Position numbers and translations under genes: made by a program. The notes under the pieces were generated by a model that was not told where the DNA came from, did no database searches, and saw only the letters and a list, made by a program, of their open reading frames with translations. From contig OZ244043.1 in assembly GCA_965215215.1 (NCBI GenBank), positions 4,092,001 to 4,156,000 of the forward strand: DNA of 64,000 nt. Direction: 5' to 3'. Each line of letters starts with the position of its first letter. The first letter of the stretch is position 1. Below, one piece after another: positions 61,229 through 64,000 of the stretch. The stretch is from CALDTK01 sp965215215. Its GTDB lineage: Bacteria; Bacteroidota; Bacteroidia; Chitinophagales; Saprospiraceae.

Positions 61229-62424
61229 GGCGCTCTAAACTCCTTGAAGTGGATCGCCGGACCTTCCATCACTGGCTCTAGCTGTTCTGTTTTAGCGAGA
61301 AGCTCTAAAATTTGGTCCCCTAAAAACTTCCCGCGCCACGTATTCGTGAGCTCCCCGAGCGATTCCTGGTCGCCGGTACGCAAATCCCGCATCACGCTGC
61401 GGGGTACGACCAAATCGATCGCGATGCTCGCCTGCAGGCAGTGGTACTTTAGGTACGTGTAGAATAATTCGCCGACTACCGCCTGGCGGATGTCGGTGTC
61501 CTCCGGGGCGGAGAGCTCGGCTACGTCACGCAGTTCCGCCTCCGTGGCGGGGGCGGCGTACAGCGCCTCCCATTCGGGCATGTACTTGAGCCAACTCTTG
61601 TGTTTGAGGTGCCGGTTGTTGTTGATCGCCTTGCGCCCGTCGCGGATCACCCGGGCAACCGCATTGAGGTCTTTGGTGGCGAGCACCATCTCGCGACTGT
61701 GGTCGCGCACCTCGGCAACCTCCCGGCGCCACTGGACCATGCGGAGCATGAAGAGCTTTTGCTCGCGCCTCATCTTAAACACGGAGCTCATCTGCTTTAC
61801 CTCGTCGAGCACGGACTTTTCGTAGCGGTCGACCTGCTCCCAGGTTTTCATCTCTTCTAAAAACCACTCGTAGCGTCCGCGGTCTTTCAACTTAGCGGTG
61901 GTCGCGTCGAGCATCTCCCGCAGGTAGACTACGTCCTCGAGCGCGTACTTGAGCGCGTCCTTGGCGATCGGACGCTTCGTCCAGTCGACCACGGCGAAGC
62001 CCTTCTTCAGCTCCACGCCGATGTGCTCGGCGGCCAGGCGCTTGAAGTTGACCGGGTATTGGTCCGACAAGAAACCGGCTGCCAACTGGGTGTCCACCAG
62101 GTTCCGCGGGTGGCAATCGTAGTTCTGGTAAAGCAGTCGGTAGTCGTTCTCCCCGGCGTGGGTGATCTTGAGGATGCGCTCGTCCTCGATCAGTTCCAGG
62201 AAGGGCTCTAGATCGTGCACGGCGAGCGGATCGATCAAAAACAGCCCGTTGGGATTGGCTACCTGGATCAGGCAGACCAAGGTTTTGTAGCGCTTCTCGC
62301 CGATGAACTCGGTGTCGAAGGCGAGCCAATCGTGCTGCCGGGCATCGTCGGCCCAGCGTTCGAGCTCCGCATCATCGGTTAGAAAAGTGTATCGTAGGTC
62401 CGGGCCGGCGGCGCGTGTGGTCAT
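61225..62424 (-). CDS. rnd: Ribonuclease D
   Basis: 399 residues from ATG 62424. DEDDy exonuclease: FDTEF (D and E), HAGENDYRLL (D) and YALEDVVYL (Y, D), followed by an HRDC domain near residues 205-290 (REQKLFMLRMVQWRREVA). Trims the 3' ends of tRNA and other stable RNAs. The length and C-terminal second helical region match RNase D of this phylum. A five-base-loop variant of the interspersed 14-mer lies near its 3' end (61289-61303). Confidence 0.93.
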   Translation of the reverse strand: MTTRAAGPDLRYTFLTDDAELERWADDARQHDWLAFDTEFIGEKRYKTLVCLIQVANPNGLFLIDPLAVHDLEPFLELIEDERILKITHAGENDYRLLYQNYDCHPRNLVDTQLAAGFLSDQYPVNFKRLAAEHIGVELKKGFAVVDWTKRPIAKDALKYALEDVVYLREMLDATTAKLKDRGRYEWFLEEMKTWEQVDRYEKSVLDEVKQMSSVFKMRREQKLFMLRMVQWRREVAEVRDHSREMVLATKDLNAVARVIRDGRKAINNNRHLKHKSWLKYMPEWEALYAAPATEAELRDVAELSAPEDTDIRQAVVGELFYTYLKYHCLQASIAIDLVVPRSVMRDLRTGDQESLGELTNTWRGKFLGDQILELLAKTEQLEPVMEGPAIHFKEFRAP

Positions 62425-62512
62425 AGAAGAAATTGCCGGCAAGTTAATCCTGTGTGGGACTGCTTATGTCACCTTTGTCGATCGCGACGTTCTGCCCTAA
62501 GCCCGTTACTTA

Positions 62513-62526
62513 GCTTTCGCTAAAAC
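62513..62526 (-). repeat. Interspersed 14-mer, copy 18
   Basis: GTTTTAGCGAAAGC, next base T, the only copy not followed by G or C. Non-coding, 20 bases before the AsmA-like start. Confidence 0.9.
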
Positions 62527-62546
62527 CAGTCGTTTAACTCTCCTGC

Positions 62547-64000
62547 ATGAAGTATCTCAAGTGGCTCGCCATATCGCTCCTCGGCCTGCTCGTCCTGCTG
62601 ATCATCTTCGTCGCCCTGATCCCGACGCTGTTCGGGGATCGGATCCGGACGGAAGTGGATAAGCAGATCGAAACCTACGTGAACGCCGACGTCGAGTACG
62701 GCGACGTCGACCTTTCGCTATTTCGCAATTTTCCGCGACTCTCCTTCATCGTGGAGGAGGTGTCCGTTACCGGGCGTGAGCGATTCGACACCCTGCAACT
62801 CGTGTCCATGCAGGAGTTGAGCGTGGCGGTAGACTTCTGGTCCGCCATCGGTAGTGGTCCCATCAAGATTAACGCGGTCGAAGTGGAGAAACCCGAAGTC
62901 CACGTAACCATCCTGAGCGACGGGACTTCGAATCTCGACATTTTTAAGGAGCAGGCGGCGGATACTAGTACCTCAACCTCCGGCGGGAGCGATATCGAAC
63001 TCAAGCGCTACGCGATCAACCACGGCGACGTGATCTACGATGACCGCGCCGGAGGCATCTACGTGCACCTCGCCGATCTCAACCACGAGGGCAGTGGGGA
63101 TTTTACCGCTACCGAATTCGATCTAGACACGAAAACGTCGATAGCCGGCACCGATATCGCGCTGGCCGGCATCGCCTACCTCGATCGAGCTTCGGTCGAC
63201 TACGACGCCAGGCTACTCATAAACACCGCCACCGCCCTCGTGACGCTGTCCGACAACGAGCTCCGGGTGAACGAGCTGCTGACCAAAGCGGATGGCACCG
63301 TGGGCATCCCCGGCGAGGACGGCGTGATCCCGGTCGATCTCAGACTCGAGACGCCGGATCAAGACTTCCGGGCCCTGTGGTCGGTAGTCCCGGCCCCGTT
63401 CACGAAGGACCTCGATGGACTCAAAACGAGTGGCGCATTTGCGTTGAAAGGGGTAATTAAGGGGAACTACGTACCTGAGCCGCAGGCTTTGCCCAGCTTC
63501 GCTTTCGACCTGACCGTCGACGATGCATCGGTGCAGTACCCGGATCTGCCGAAAGCGATTACGGGGATTAACGCTAGCGCCGGGGTTCGGTCCGCCGGTC
63601 TCGATCTAGCCGATCTACTGATCGACGTGGAACGCTTCGCGTTTCGACTCGGCGCGAACCCCTTCAACGGCAGCCTGCGCATCCGACAGGGGACCACCAA
63701 CCCGGCGTTCAACCTGACCGCCGAGGGTCGCGTCGATCTAGCCGACCTGAAGGAGGCGCTACCGCTCGAGGACATCGAGCAGTTCGCGGGCGTAGTCAGC
63801 TTCGATCTGCAGGCTAACGGTACCGCCGCGGGTGCGGAGGCCGACCTACGGAGTGTCAACAGCAAGGGCGTCGCCGAGCTCACCGGAATCGTCTACGACG
63901 CTATCGGCATGCCGAAGGTGGAAGTGCGCGCGGGCCGCGCAAACTTTACCGGTCAACAGGTGGCGCTGGAAGGGTTCGATATTCGTGCAGGACGCTCCGA
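62547..64000 (+). CDS. AsmA-like protein, C-terminal part missing (window edge)
   Basis: 484 codons to the edge from ATG 62547. One N-terminal membrane helix (WLAISLLGLLVLLIIFVALIP) then TEVDKQIETYVNADVEYGDVDLSLF-type sequence and repeating amphipathic strands typical of AsmA/TamB-like proteins (VEVEKPEVHV, DGTSNLDIF, VDLADLKEALPLED). Such proteins bridge inner and outer membranes and move phospholipids or help outer-membrane assembly. The rest of the gene, usually 800-1000 residues in this phylum, is beyond the window. Confidence 0.85.
   Translation, partial: MKYLKWLAISLLGLLVLLIIFVALIPTLFGDRIRTEVDKQIETYVNADVEYGDVDLSLFRNFPRLSFIVEEVSVTGRERFDTLQLVSMQELSVAVDFWSAIGSGPIKINAVEVEKPEVHVTILSDGTSNLDIFKEQAADTSTSTSGGSDIELKRYAINHGDVIYDDRAGGIYVHLADLNHEGSGDFTATEFDLDTKTSIAGTDIALAGIAYLDRASVDYDARLLINTATALVTLSDNELRVNELLTKADGTVGIPGEDGVIPVDLRLETPDQDFRALWSVVPAPFTKDLDGLKTSGAFALKGVIKGNYVPEPQALPSFAFDLTVDDASVQYPDLPKAITGINASAGVRSAGLDLADLLIDVERFAFRLGANPFNGSLRIRQGTTNPAFNLTAEGRVDLADLKEALPLEDIEQFAGVVSFDLQANGTAAGAEADLRSVNSKGVAELTGIVYDAIGMPKVEVRAGRANFTGQQVALEGFDIRAGRS

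Overview
The window reads as chromosomal DNA of a high-GC, aerobic, orange-pigmented Bacteroidota bacterium, most likely of the Saprospiria/Lewinella type. Evidence: type IX secretion (PorT, two classes of T9SS C-terminal sorting domain), gliding protein GldC, TonB receptors with carboxypeptidase-like domains, a FecR/ECF surface-signalling operon, menaquinone methyltransferase, lycopene cyclase, DASH cryptochrome, YtxJ, absence of Shine-Dalgarno boxes and promoters of the TAnnTTTG kind. Gene density is high; no gap without a gene exceeds about 230 bases, and no tRNA, rRNA, insertion sequence or CRISPR array was seen.

Layout. 1-4.5 kb: minus-strand run AP2/HNH-like gene, hemE, accD, CPBP protease, M1 peptidase (cut by the edge). 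4.6-9.5 kb: ribD, thioredoxin, HerA-like ATPase, NucA-type nuclease, coaE. 9.7-15.7 kb: a 1495-residue surface protein, then ubiE and porT. 15.7-23.3 kb: acpH, ychF, pseudouridine synthase, a SatD pair with a double palindromic operator, pdhB, ytxJ, mnmD, a dicarboxylate symporter. 23.3-28.5 kb: a TlpA-like lipoprotein coupled to a TIR-like/TPR/SDR fusion, then lipB. 28.5-37.3 kb: DASH photolyase, Sco1/cytochrome c operon, TonB receptor, lycopene cyclase, ChlI-like ATPase, YciO, and the SRP RNA gene. 37.4-49 kb: two very large secreted T9SS proteins around an lrp-epimerase-gldC operon and an HI0933-family flavoprotein. 49-53 kb: arcA, thioesterase, a frameshifted YihY gene, an orphan secreted-protein-like fragment, crp. 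53.3-58.4 kb: ECF sigma, FecR anti-sigma, STN TonB receptor, DUF4249 lipoprotein. 58.4-64 kb: AGCS symporter, folK, deoxynucleoside kinase, RNase D and an AsmA-like gene cut by the right edge.

The strongest unexplained signal is not a gene. A 14-mer, GTTTTNGCGNAAGC, occurs 18 times exactly (both strands counted) where about 0.008 would be expected by chance, inside genes and between them, in both orientations, three times as closely spaced inverted pairs. Its core GCGNAAGC is the sequence family that folds into unusually stable DNA mini-hairpins with a GNAA loop, the bases flanking that core covary, and many degenerate copies keep a GNRA loop. It behaves like an uptake-signal or similar genome-wide DNA tag and is the best candidate here for an undescribed system.
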